From Aedes albopictus (lineage: Eukaryota > Arthropoda > Insecta > Diptera > Culicidae): DNA of 64,000 bases. Below the pieces are notes generated by a model that was given only the letters and a program-made list of their open reading frames with translations, searched no databases and had not been told where the DNA came from. The position numbers and the translations under genes were made by a program. Where the stretch lies: positions 499,802,536 through 499,866,535 of the forward strand of contig NC_085137.1 of assembly GCF_035046485.1 (NCBI RefSeq), given 5' to 3'. Positions 22,571 to 34,200 of this stretch are shown here, in pieces. The number at the start of each line of letters is the position of its first letter. The stretch's first letter is position 1.

Positions 22571-24100
22571 ATATTCTAAATAAGCTGGCCTACGAATTTA
22601 TTATCTTGTCTCCAACGTTACTATCCTAATTTGAATCTTCTTCAGGGGTCTATTTTTTTTTATTGACAGACAGAAACATTCACTACCAATATTGGCTTCA
22701 CAAGTAACATAAACTTACAAAGAATTATTCGTTTTGTCGTTGGGAAGTCCTATGAAAAGTTTTTGTTTTTGTTAGGTATCTAACTATGTAGTTTGCGTCC
22801 TAATTTAAACTTACGATGTGTTATTTTAGAACTACTATCTGTACGCCTGTACAATCCTGTGTTTTTCGCCCACAATTCATTGCAACACTTACTAGCTATC
22901 AAACTCTTCAACTTTAATCGAGTAGAACAGGGGCCACAACATTGCCTAAGAAAGAATTTTAAATTATTGCGCATTTTTTCAACGATAATTGACAAAAACT
23001 AATTAAAACACATTACTTTTGAGCTATTTGCTCTAGAAAACATAGTTATTTAACTGAACCAATCGATTCAAAGATGCCATTTTATAGAAAAATCCGAAAT
23101 CTTTCGAATAAGGGTGAACAAACTGTGATAAGTTTGACCATTTTAAAGTAATAGCCAGTTAAGGCAATAATAATCAAAAACATGGAAAGTTCAATAACTA
23201 TGTAACGGTTGAGATTTGACTAGAGATGGGCAAAACCGTTCTTTTAAGGAAATCGTTCTCAATTGATCAGTTCTTTAGATAGAATTAGTTCTCGTGAACC
23301 GCAGTATTTTTTTATGGTTGTTTTGTGAGTCTTAATTAGAATTAGTAATTAGGGGGTCAAAATATTACTATTCAAGTTACAGAAACCATTTTATGTTTTG
23401 TAATCCAACTCTACGAAAACATACTATTTACGATCTGATGCATTGATCCATTATTTTTCAATTGCCGTTCTCCGACCGAATGCATGTCATCGGAGAACTG
23501 TTTCACGAAATGACTTGGTAGATCATTTACAATATTCGCTCTATCAGGAACCAAACTTAGTTTTTTTGATAACCTCCATGAACGGTTCAAATTGCCATTT
23601 GGTTTTCTCGTTTTTTTTTTTTTTTTGAGAAAATGAAGAACTACTGTTGTCCAAAGTTTTGCTCAAACAGGATCAAATTAGGCAAGGAATCATAATAGCC
23701 ACGCTTTTTGCACCATTTCATTGCAGAAACGGAGAATTGACCTTCTCACCATACTAAAATTCAGCTCATTACTACAAATCTAGTACTTCACCGATCTGTC
23801 CTATTGTGACATTAAGCAAATCGGGTAGAAGTGCCATGTAGATAATGTAATTCTCAATTAAATGCCTTAAAAATATAATTTTCATCAATTTTGTTACTTG
23901 GTCCCCTCTGACTTAACGCTGACCATATATCCCATATTTAGCGTGTAATAGTGCCTTGAAATTTTCGCATTTTTTTTCCTGCCACACCCTGTATAGGGTA
24001 TATATGACTATTTTTTCACGACAGTCAGTGTCGATCAAGCAGGTTTTTTTTATAGAAAGAGGAAATCTGCTGATCTGATATGGTATCGCGCCACTTGGAC

Positions 24101-24275
24101 GGTGGCTTCTATATTCGTCTGTTTTCCACTATAACTCAATCCATTTTGAACCAATTGACTTGAAATGTTGTACACGGGTAGATACTATACCTATCTCACC
24201 GCATTCCAAAAATTGTGTCAATTGGTTCAAATTTGACTGAGTTATAGCGGAAAACAGACGAAAATAGAAGCCACC
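24101..24275. mobile_element. Palindromic MITE, GGTGGCTTCTAT ends
   Basis: A 175-bp unit. The left arm GGTGGCTTCTATATTCGTCTG, TTTTCC, TATAACTCA, GAACCAATTGAC is repeated inverted at the right end. The arms are about 65 bp with a ~45-bp loop. No clear target duplication. Confidence 0.65.
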
Positions 24276-24414
24276 TACCAGAGAAGTAGGTTATGGTTCA
24301 ACTCAACTGAGCCTCTTTCTCTCTCTTCCTTACCTTCGCGGTATGCCCGTTAGGGATGACTTCGAGAAGGGTTAGGGGCATACTTGAGTACACTTTAATG
24401 GTAAGCGTTCCACC

Positions 24415-24815
24415 CAGTGCCGGAAAAACCATTTCGTCATATCTAAATTCAATCACCTACAGCTCATTTTAGAAGTTGAACCTGAGAATATGATATATGA
24501 AAAACTTGTGCGGCTAGACCAGTTCTGCAAGAAAGTCACGGAAAAAACGTCATTTTTCGAATATTTAGGGTAAATGTCACGGATTACCTTTAAAAAATGC
24601 AAATGATATTCACGGTGAAAATCATTTGGTATTTTTTAAAGATAGTCCGTGACATTTACCTTAAATATTCAAAAAATAGCGGGTTTTCCATGACTTTCTT
24701 GCAGAACTGGTCTAGCCGCACAAGTTTTTCATATACCTTCATTCTCAGGTTCAGCTTCTAAAATGAGCTGTAGGTGATTGAATTTAGGTATGACGAAATG
24801 AAATTTTCAGCACTG
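24415..24815. mobile_element. hAT-like foldback MITE with 8-bp duplication
   Basis: The element is 401 bp and starts CAGTGCCGGAAAA. It ends TTTTCAGCACTG and is flanked by GTTCCACC at 24407-24414 and 24816-24823. The arms are complementary for about 180 bp each, including CACCTACAGCTCATTTTAG and GACCAGTTCTGCAAGAAAGTC. An 8-bp duplication and CAGTG ends are hAT hallmarks. No transposase. Confidence 0.85.
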
Positions 24816-25069
24816 GTTCCACCAGCTACCGTCTTAAGTTGTTCTCTCTCCCCTGGAGGCTTGGGTCCTGACTAGTACTTAGACTAGCCGCTGGAGTCAA
24901 GCTCCTGGATGAGGAGCGGGTGTTCAACTCAACAAGCTGTTGTGCGGCCCGCCATATCATCTGTAGTTCAAGTACGGTTCGAGAAACCGTGGAAGCTATG
25001 GAATCTCACTTGATGATAATGTACCTGGGCGTGATAGTGGAACCGCACTAGTCCACCCCCGTACACATC

Positions 25070-25470
25070 CTTTAAACAATGTTGTCGGAAGTGATATCTG
25101 TGTCTCGTCGAAGTTCACGCGCTCCGGATATGCGAGGGATCCCGCATGTCCGTATCTGTGCAAATACCACCTAAAGCACCTATGGCCTTACATAAATTGT
25201 GTCAAGTGAAAGTTTACCTCGCCATGAGGCCTGCTAATCCATTTCGACACGCTCACTGGAGGAATCCCATTTCGCTGCCTGGAATGGTGCTTACATCACT
25301 TTGCAGAAGAATGGCAGCATAGCTCTGAGGTATCATTAGCACCCTGTTCTGGTAGTAGCTCTCTAGTATCCGGCACAAGCTTACCGGGACTCCTGGGTGG
25401 TGTACGGCGCTCTCGATGGCGGTCCAGTAGACGCTGTTGAACGCATTCTTTACGTCCAGCATGAAGACCG
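25070..25470 (-). pseudogene. R1-type non-LTR reverse transcriptase fragment
   Basis: The minus-strand frame at 25253-25462 reads MLDVKNAFNSVYW, a classic RT palm motif (LDVKNAFN), followed by YYQNRVL as in R1-clade elements. A stop follows at 25253 and only scattered similarity continues to about 25070. Truncated at both ends and non-functional. Confidence 0.7.
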
Positions 25471-25479
25471 CTCAATAGC

Positions 25480-26118
25480 GGATTCCTGTTTGCTTGTTTT
25501 GGTCGTGAGCTGGACTCAGTCTTACCTATGAAAATATGTTGAACTTAATAAATGATTACCGCGAATCGAAGGTTGCAGGTTCGTGTCCTGTTACGGTCGC
25601 CATGTGGTGTTTTGGAGATGGTCAACACTTAAACATGGTTTAAATTAAGTATTTACTTAACGTCTACTTTTAATCGCTAATAATATCCGTGAACTGCATG
25701 ATTTGCGGAAAACTACTGTAGCTCGATAAAAGCACCACACACATTGCATCGAGAAATGATTCGCGCGCGAGCCGATCAGCTGTCTGATGCCTGTACTGCC
25801 TGTATAGTAACCGGTAGGGCTTCCCGCTTACCAGGCGACAGCGAGCAACACTCGCGTTCGTCGACAAGCGTCCTCCTCAGACAGAAGCAGAGCGGGCGGA
25901 GACAGCTAGTCGCATCGGCAACGACTAACGACACCACTCACACCCCATCGCAGAGCACCCATCGCAGAGCACGTCGAACCTTATTGAACTGAACGAACCG
26001 CGCGCTGCTACGTGCAGCATGACCGGCGTGCAGTTCACCATATCGACCATATCACAGCCGGTATAAAACAAGTACCGGCCGGTTGCTATGACTCGTCGAA
26101 TCGTAGTGGTTTTAGTTA
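25480..26118 (+). other. Intergenic; possible TATA core promoter at 26062
   Basis: GC-rich for this window (25740-26100). It contains CCGGTATAAAACAAG near 26058, with a potential start site about 30 bp downstream, just before the TA element at 26119. A B-box-like GCAGGTTCGTGTCC lies at 25575. No gene can be tied to it; the promoter reading is weak. Confidence 0.25.
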
Positions 26119-27699
26119 GGGTAAATGATGATGGTTGGACCAATTTGAGCTTTTTCAATACGTAGTCAACATTGACGTCAAGATTCGTTTATAACCGAAT
26201 CATACTAATATGCTAAATAAGTAGTTGGCAGAAAGCTCTACTCTTCTAGTTTATGAAAAGCTCAACGAACACCTAATTTACACAAGAAATAATTAAATTA
26301 TTCGTTTTTATCAAGCATAGAATTTTGATCTTGGTTGGACCCACGCTGATTTTGGTTGGACCAAAGGAATGATCATGGTTGGACCATGATTATTCGACAT
26401 AAAACACATTTGAATTCGACACCGAAAATCGGAATAAAGAATTACGAAAACAAATTCAGCAGGAAACTATGTAGATAAAGGTCGACAACTTCGTGGATCG
26501 CACGGAGTAAAATAAGGCCTGGGAGCCCCGAACGTTCTGGAAAACTGGAGGATTATAGCCAGACACCAACGAAGATGCTTTGTGCTCGGCGCTGGAGTTA
26601 TGAAACGCTGAAGCTGTCAAGGAAAGTATTATCAGAGTTTTAGATTTGAATAAACATTTGGAACCTTCCCATTCTCAGTAGTGACGCATGCAGGATTAAG
26701 GTTTCGGATAGGGTTTAATTGGTCTCATATATGAATTATTTACATTCCAATAAATTTATCATAAAATCAGTTTACTAATCATTACCAACGTGTAATACAT
26801 TGTAAGTTAGAAAATAATGGGCTTGAGGATAATAATGTTGGCTACCTAGCCTCAGCTGTGCTCAGCTGCAAAAGTCCAAAATGTTGATAAACTTTGGGTT
26901 TTAGAGTAAGTGGTCAGGTGCTATTGGTCAGCTGACCGGTGAGACTCATCTGGGGCACGTAATCTGGAGCTGACGCACTGAGGGCTGTACGGCCGGCCGT
27001 CGGATCTGCAGGGTACTGGACAACAGGGTACTGACATTAGTCGGGCTACTCCAGGGACACGTTCTCCTCCTCTTCAAACCTTCAGGATGCAACGGCGAAG
27101 ACCTCATCCTCATGGGTAAACGATTCTTGGTGAGTGAGGCATCCGGTGGCAAGTAGCTCTTCACTACATTATTTTGCAAACGCGAAATTTTCGTTAACTG
27201 TCAGTGCGCGCGAAGAAAACAGTAAACAAACTGAACTAGACCTAGCAACCAGCATGGTAACCGCTCGGTCCAACCGCAATCATGCGTTGGACCAACCATG
27301 ATCATATTGATGTCGACTAATTTAGCTAATAAATTGAGTTTTAAATCAGAAATTATGAATTTCAAGTATGCCACCATGAAGTTTATATGTTTTCGCAACA
27401 GTATACTGAAAAAACTCCATGAATTCATGCAAAATATCTTTACTGCAGATGTTACGAATTGAGTCATTTTGTTGTCCAAGCTGTGCTCTTAGGCAGCCTT
27501 CCCGAAATCCTCAATTATTTAAATGATTTGGAGACATGTAACACAAAGTCAGTTTGATTTCAACGGAGAATGAGTTATGTTTTGACAAAAGTGAGATTTC
27601 GATTCGAGAATCAATCAAAAAGTTGATTAAAACTTCATTTTTCTAAATTGGCCCAACCATGATCAGTTTTTCAGTTGGTCCAACCATCATCAATTACCC
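26119..27699. mobile_element. TA-flanked element with repeated GGTTGGACC motifs
   Basis: The element is 1581 bp with ends GGGTAAATGATGATGGTTGG and, inverted, CCAACCATCATCAATTACCC. TA flanks at 26117-26118 and 27700-27701. The GGTTGGACC/GGTCCAACC motif recurs internally in both orientations (26330-26390, 27265-27300, 27650-27680), giving multiple nested hairpins. Internal sequence at 26940-27180 is GC-richer and shares CACGTTCTCCTCC with the 4.9-kb repeat. No transposase frame. Confidence 0.7.
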
Positions 27700-27860
27700 T
27701 AGTTGGGTGTAACTCTGAATATTTCCATCGACGGCACTTGTCTACATTCAATAATCATAGATTTCTTAGGTTTGTTTTGAGAAGGTAGTCATACTTGTGG
27801 AACGTTCCATAGCTGCAATGCTAGAAATGCGATTACGATACGAGTGTATCAGTATCGGTG

Positions 27861-29496
27861 CACAGTGGTCCACGAACCGGATTTACGAGGAAAGATGCAT
27901 GCAGCGCCTTAAAATATTTTTTTAGACAAATATGATCTTCTACAAAGTTGTTGCTAATAATAAGAGGGCCTTATTGTACAATGTACATGAAAATTAGGGT
28001 GATCCATATTTTCACAGAAATTGGAAATCAAACTTTTTTATTTGCAAGAATAACTATATACATTCTTCGGAAAAGTTGGAGATCTATCAATTTTGAGCAA
28101 GTTTGCCGAAGACTCTTTTCATGTAGCTTCAAAATTGACCGATCTTGAGATATATTTCTGAAATAGCTTAGGGTGATTCAAGAAAAACAGGTTTTCTGGT
28201 TTTAATATTTTCAGTTTCAATTTCTCATCAAAGTCGCCCAAGAAACACTTGTTGAGCATTTGAAAACGCGTCGTTTCGTGCACTGAGACGATCGTTATCT
28301 CTTTTGGTTTAAAAGTTATGAGTGTTTTTCTTTAAAAATCATAGTTTATTCAAAAGGCGATATTACGGGTTGGGGTAAAGATAAAAAATATCTTTTTCCA
28401 GCATTCAAAAAAAGAAATATTGTTATGAAACATATCAAAAAATTAGAGAGGTGTTATTTTTGTAACTCAAGTAAAAAATACTTGAAAAGTGCCTATTTTT
28501 TCTAGAAAATTATCAATATCTTTTGAACGGAATGACGTAGCAACATTCTAAGCGCACGAAAATTGCGTTTTTAAAAACTCTAAAAATGGTTCTTAGACAA
28601 TTTTGATGAGAAATTTGAAACGAAAAAGATAAAGCGAAAAAACTGTTTTGTCCAAATTTTGAGCATTTTCCCATAGTTTTCATAGGGTGACGCTAGAACA
28701 AATCGTTTTATCGCTCTAACTTTTTTGTTTCAATCTTCTCATCAAATTCGTTAAAGAACCACTTTTAGAGCTTCCAAAAACGCACATTTTCGTGCGCTGA
28801 GAATGTTGCTACGTCATTTCGTTCAAAAGATATTGATGATTTTCTAGAAAAAATAGGCACTTTTCAAGTATTTTTTACTTGAGTTACAAAAATAACACCT
28901 CTCTAATTTTTTGATATGTTTCATAACAATATTTCTTCTTTTGAATGCTTGAATGCTGGAAAAAGATATTTTTTATCTTTGCCCCAACCCGTAATATCGC
29001 CTTTTGAATAAACTATGATTTTTAAAGAAAAACACTCATAACTTTTAAACCAAAAGAGATAACGATCGTCTCAGTGCACGAAACGACGCGTTTTCAAATG
29101 CTCTACAAGTGTTTCTTGGGCGACTTTGATGAGATATTGAAACTGAAAAAGTTAAAACCAGAAAACCTGTTTTTCTTGAATCACCCTAAGCTAATTCAGA
29201 AATGTATCTCTAGATCGGTCAATTTTGAAGCTACATGAAAAGTGTCTTCGGCAAACTTGCTCAAAATTGATAGAACTCCAACTTTTCAGAAGAATGTATA
29301 TGTATAGTTATTCCTGCAAATAAAAAAGTTTGATTTCCAATTTCTGTGAAAATATGGACTACCCTAATTTTCATGTACATTGGAAAGAGGGCCTTATTAT
29401 TAGCAAAAACTTTGTAGAAGACCATATTTGTCTAAAAAATCATTTGAAGGCGCTGCATGCATCTTTCCTCGTAAATCTGGTTCGTGGACCATTGTG
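27861..29496. mobile_element. Transib-like giant hairpin with CACAGTG end
   Basis: A 1.64-kb foldback made of two arms of about 780-800 bp, near-identical by eye, around a spacer of roughly 100 bp at about 28.65 kb. The left end is CACAGTGGTCCACGAACC and the right end is GGTTCGTGGACCATTGTG. The 5-bp flanks are CGGTG at 27856-27860 and 29497-29501. Transib elements have CACWRTG-type ends, related to V(D)J recombination heptamers, and 5-bp GC-rich duplications; both are seen. There is no transposase, so it is non-autonomous. If transcribed it would form a long hairpin RNA. Confidence 0.8.
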
Positions 29497-29501
29497 CGGT
29501 G

Positions 29502-30330
29502 ATGACACCTGCACACGTGCCTTCAGGAGGGAATACATCAGGGCAGAAATAGGCAGCGTTCTACTAGTACAACCACTTTTTTTTTGAAAATTTTAAAATT
29601 TCTCGCATTATAGTGATTTTTTTGAACACTTTAGAATTTAATAAAATGTGTATGAATTTTCATGTAATGTATAATGTAGAAGACCAGGAATCAAAAGTCG
29701 ATCGACGTAGTAGGCGAAGTAAACATCTGAGCAATTATTTTCCCCATGACGAAATACAAATGGTCCTCTCAAACCATAACAAGCCTAACAACAACAGACA
29801 GTGTTACAAAGAACGCAGCTTGCTTTGGTGACACGGCTTTCTGCACCAGTAATGTGCTGCAATAAAACTGTCGTGCACGTTCGGCAAAGCACGCTTCCTT
29901 CTTGCCTTGAACTGTCTCTGTCATTTGTTTGTCACCGGCCGACAGCGGCCGCTGATCGATGATATGGTTTATGGAAATTCTTCGTCGATGCGATGGCTGC
30001 GAACCTGCGAAGCTCCTATCTACCACCAGCCCAAGTTTTAGAATGCAAGTGTGTGCATTTTGAAATATATAGGTACTCACGTATGATTGCATCGCACACT
30101 TGAAAATTATTACAGATGTACTTGATTATTACAGGCTCTGTCATTCTGGGGTTAAATTAATATTTTCTCTTTTAAATTTTTTTATGGCTTTTTCTATTTT
30201 GAGTTATTTTTTTTAACAAAATAAATGTAGAACATGGACAGCAAATTTTCCTCTCACTATTTGGCGTACGTCCCCACTGACATGTAGACCCAAACCTCGT
30301 GTTGAAGGGTTAACAGTTTAAGAGTATCTG
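29502..30330. other. Intergenic, nothing recognised
   Basis: Unique-looking, with a GC-richer patch at 29820-30060 that is open on the minus strand (29769-30092) but has no recognisable domain. Confidence 0.4.
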
Positions 30331-30339
30331 AGAACTCCC

Positions 30340-30860
30340 GGGAGATTAGGCCATCTGATCTACAAGCGTAATCAGTGATCTATTGGAGCATTATGAATGA
30401 TATTTATGCTTACACAGCCTCATGTTGCTATGTGTTGTCAAGTGGAGAGTTCGTTGTCAGTTTGAGGATCTCTAAGAACTTCCTTGCGTACAGGTCATCG
30501 GATCTACCAATGATTCTTTAAGGTTCTCCAAGAATTCCCTTGAGTATAGGGCATCGAATCTACGAGGGCTTCTATTTGTATCTAAGAGCATTAAGAATGA
30601 GGTTTATACTCATACAGCCCCAGACATCTATGTTCTATCAAGTGGTGGGTTCTATGATTGTGCAGGAGTATCCGATAACTTCCTGGAGTTAAGGTCATCT
30701 AATCTACAAGTGTAATCAGTGATCTATTTGAGCATTATGAATGAATTTTATGCTTACACAGCCTCATGTAGCTATGTGCTATCAAGTGATGAGTTCATTG
30801 TCAGTTTGAGGATCTCCAAGAACTTCCTTGAGCATAGGTCATCGGATCTACTAACGTATT
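30340..30860 (+). repeat. Tandem duplication, ~343-bp period
   Basis: The segment with CTACAAGCGTAATCAGTGATCTATT, ATGCTTACACAGCCTCATG, GTCAGTTTGAGGATCTC and AGGTCATCGGATCTAC occurs at about 30360-30520 and again at about 30703-30860. A diverged third version lies between them. Confidence 0.7.
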
Positions 30861-31272
30861 TGGTTGTCTCTAGAGATTTACGCAATAGAGGAAAAGTTAA
30901 ATGGGCATCTATATTCCCCTGAAACCGCTCTGAAGACCGTTGAGATGCCTTGATACGCCCCTAGAACCCCCATGAAATCTTCAAGAAATTTACCTGAGAG
31001 CCTCTGAAACCTCCTGAAACGCATTGAAACGCTTTGAAACACCTGCTAAACCCCCATGAGCCTCTGAGGCCCCCTTAACCCTCTTGAAACGCTTTGAAAC
31101 GCCTTGAAACGTTTTGAAATGCCTTGAAATGCTTTGAAACGCCTCTGAAATTCTTATGAAACCAGTGAGAAATTCACCTGCGAGCCTCTGAAGTCCCCTA
31201 AAGCCCTCCTAAAACCTCCTGGCACGCCCTGCAACGCATTGAAAGCCCTTGGAACGTCTTGAAACGCTTTAA

Positions 31273-31742
31273 CCCTTTATAAGGCCGAGAAAACTAGAAG
31301 AATTGTCATCGCATACTATTATGCAAATGATTATATACATGATTACATGTACAAAACAATTTTAGTTTGAAAGAAACTCTCAAAAATCCCACTTCCGGAA
31401 AGAGATTTTAAAGTGGATTGGGGCTTAACCCATAATATAAACTGTGTAGTTCAGCTCATGTCAACCCAGAATTTGATTATTTCTTAAAATATTTACCAAA
31501 TCTATAATTTGACAATAAGTTTGAGCTAATTTTCTTCACGCGGTCAAAATTAGCCATTTTAGAGACTACAAATGGCTCCTTAATTGTTGTTAAGGCTTTG
31601 TTTAGTACCAAAAAAAATACCAGACGTTGTTAGTAATCCCAATTTTGCGTAACCAAAAAAAAAAGTTCAAAATAAGTTGTTATAAAACAGAAAAAAAAAC
31701 AAACAGTAGGTGGCAATATAGTTGCCACTGCCTTATAAAGGG
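31273..31742. mobile_element. piggyBac-like MITE, CCCTTTATAAGGC ends
   Basis: The element is 470 bp with TTAA at 31269-31272 and 31743-31746. The ends are CCCTTTATAAGGC and the inverse GCCTTATAAAGGG. CCC-start ends with TTAA duplication are the piggyBac signature. The core is AT-rich and non-coding. Confidence 0.85.
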
Positions 31743-32133
31743 TTAAAGCGCTTTGAAACGCCTACAAAACCTCCATGAAATTCACCTGATAGCCTCTGAA
31801 GCCCCCTAAAACCCTTTTGAAACGCATTGAAACACTTTGAAACGCTCTGAAACGCCTCTAAAATTCCTATAAAACCTTCGTAAAATTTACCTGAGAGCCA
31901 CTGCAGCTCCCTAAAACCTCAGTGAAACCTTCTGAAACGCATTGAAACGCATTTAAACGCTTTAACGCCTCTGAAACCCCCATAAAACTCCGTGAAATTC
32001 ACCTGCGAGTCTCTGAAGTAAGGCAGCCCTCTAAAGGTCCTGAAATACATTAAGACGCCCTAAAACGCTTTGAAACACTTTGAAACACCTCTAAAACCTC
32101 CTTAAAACCAGCTTGAAAGTCACCTGAGAGCCC

Positions 32134-32475
32134 CACGCTATGTCTGAACTAGCAGATTATAAAAATTGAATGTACATCGGGTTTCTTTCCACAGAATGTC
32201 AGAATTCATGCTATATTATCATATGCAGAAGCTTTTAAAATATATCATCGGGGAAAATTTTATTTTTTTCAACTTTTTAGCTGTTTTTCATACTAATTTG
32301 CATGAAATTCACATTTTCGGCCAATTTGTCTCCCATACAAAATGTATGGAAAAATTTTTACCGACAGAATATTTTGAAACCTTCTGCAAATGAAAATATA
32401 GCTTGAATAGTGATGTTTGGTGGAGAGAAACCCGATGTACATTCAAGATTTATAATCTGCTGGTTCGGACATGGC
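32134..32475. mobile_element. TIR element, CACGCTATGTCTGAAC ends
   Basis: About 340 bp with arms of about 45 bp: TGTCTGAACTAGCAGATTAT and TGTACATCGGGTTTCT, inverted at the right end. The duplication is either AGCCC (5 bp) with CACGC ends or GAGCCCC (7 bp) with ACGC ends; the sequence does not decide. The core is non-coding. Confidence 0.7.
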
Positions 32476-32846
32476 GTGAGCCCCTGAAGCCCCCTAAAAT
32501 CCCTGTGAAACCTCTTGAAACGCCTTGAACGCTTTGAAATGCCTTAAAACTCTTTGAAACGCCTCTGAAAGCCTTATGAAACCTACGAGAAACTCACCTG
32601 CGAGCCTCTGAAGCTCCCTAAAACCTACTGAAACCTTTTTGAAATGCCTTGAACCCCTTTGAAACGCTTCTTAAACCCATGTAAAACCTCCTTGAAATTC
32701 ACCTGAGATCCTCCCCCTAAAACCCTTGTGAAACCGCCTGAAACATCTTGAAGCGCCCTGAAACGCATTGAAACACTTTGAAATGCCACTGAAACCCTCA
32801 TTTAACCTCCGTGACATTCACCTGCGAGCCTCTGAAGTCCCCTTAA

Positions 32847-32961
32847 CCCTCGAGCGATCGCGCTGTTGTATTTTGTACAAAACGTTGAAAAAATCTCGCT
32901 TTTTGTACTCAGCATTAGCGTGGTGCTGACGCAGGTAGTCAACCGCGCGAGTTACGGAAGG
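32847..32961. mobile_element. Tiny TTAA-flanked MITE
   Basis: The element is 115 bp, with TTAA at 32843-32846 and 32962-32965. The ends CCCTCGAGCGATCGCGC and (inverted) CCTTCCGTAACTCGCGC match imperfectly. Sequence inside is unlike the GAAACGC array on either side. Confidence 0.6.
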
Positions 32962-33297
32962 TTAACCTCCTGAAACGCCCTGAAACGCATTAAAACGCCC
33001 TGAAACGCCTTGAAACGCTATGAAATGCCTCTGAAATCCCTATAAAACCTCCGTGAAATTTACCTGAGATCCTCTGAAGCCCCCTGTGAAACCTATGTGA
33101 AACCTCCTGAAACGCTCTGAAATGCATTGAAGCGCATTGAAACGCCTCTGAAACCCTCATAAAACCTCCGTGAATTTCACCTGCAAGCCTCTTAAGCCCT
33201 CTCAAATTCATCGGAAACCTTCTGAAATGCCTCTGAAACCTCCATGAAACAACCGTGAAACCTGCGAACCTCTGAAGTTTCCTTACGTCCCTCTTAA

Positions 33298-33541
33298 GGA
33301 CAGACTTGTTAGAATCCCAACATGGCCGCCACAATGGCCGACTTTGGCACCTACTCACGATTTCGAGGGCACAAATCTCAACGTAAACAAAACCAACGCA
33401 TCTGATCTTCTTATTTTAAGCTTATTGCAAGTGAGCAAGAACAGAATAATAAAATGCACTGTTATGTGAAGCTTGCTTCTTGAGATTTGTGCGTTTGAAG
33501 TTTCGATGCACTGTTGAAGCGGGATGTCGAGACGTTTGTCC
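33298..33541. mobile_element. TTAA-flanked MITE, GGACAGAC ends
   Basis: The element is 244 bp, with TTAA at 33294-33297 and 33542-33545. The ends are GGACAGACTTG and (inverted) GGACAAACGTC, each followed by a similar ATCCC block. Not array-like inside. Probably piggyBac-type. Confidence 0.65.
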
Positions 33542-34200
33542 TTAAACCTCCTGTGCTGAGCTCTTCCCGTTTTGCTCGCAACTACTCAGGAAACCCTTGT
33601 TAGTTTCTTTTCCTCCCCTTATTAATATGCTAAAATTTAGGAGGTAGTCACACATTATTTGAGGCCTACTGATATATACTTGAGACTAGACTCTGATGTG
33701 ATGGAAACGCTCTGAAACGCATTAAAATGCGATAAAACGCCATACGCTTTATAACGCCTCTAAAACCCCTATTAAACCTCCGCTAAACTAACCTGCGACC
33801 CTCTGAAGGCACCCTTAAACCTCCTCAAACCACCTGAAAGGCCATGAAACGCCCTGAATCGCATCGAAACACCTTGAAACGCCTCTGAAACCCCCATGAA
33901 ACCTTCGTGAAAACCACCTGAGAGTTTCTGAAGCCCCACAAAACCTCTCTGAAACCTCATGAAACGCCTTAAAACACCTCTGAAACACAAATGAAATCCA
34001 TGTGAAACGCACCTGAAAGCCTCTGAAGCCCCCTAAAATATCTGAAACATCCTGGAACACCCTGAAACGCCTTGAAACTCTTTGGAACGTGAAGTTCACC
34101 TGAGAGCATATGAAGCCCCCTAAAAGCCCTCTGAAACTCCTGAAACGCCTCTGGCCCCACTCCCCTAAAAACTCCCTTGAAATCCTTCTGACCGTACCCC

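Larger units (their letters stand above)
21890..24100. other. Intergenic with assorted repeat ends
   Basis: No gene is supported. It holds the tRNA-like segment at 22040-22135 and the dispersed repeat end at 22330-22570. A segment at 23635-23690 (TTTTGCTCAAACAGGATCAAAT) recurs diverged at 58483-58530. A TAGAGATGGGCAAAACCGTTC motif at 23220 resembles MITE ends, with no partner found. Confidence 0.45.
30930..34200. repeat. Degenerate GAAACGC-type short-period array
   Basis: More than 2 kb of variations on CTGAAACGCCTTGAAACGC, punctuated at longer spacing by CACCTGAGAGCCTCTGAAGCC and CCCTAAAACC. This suggests a higher-order unit of roughly 100-130 bp. Minus-strand frames full of FRRF/GVS-like residues are array translations. 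At least four inserted elements (31273-31742, 32134-32475, 32847-32961, 33298-33541) and about 160 bp of unrelated DNA (33546-33705) interrupt it. Confidence 0.8.
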
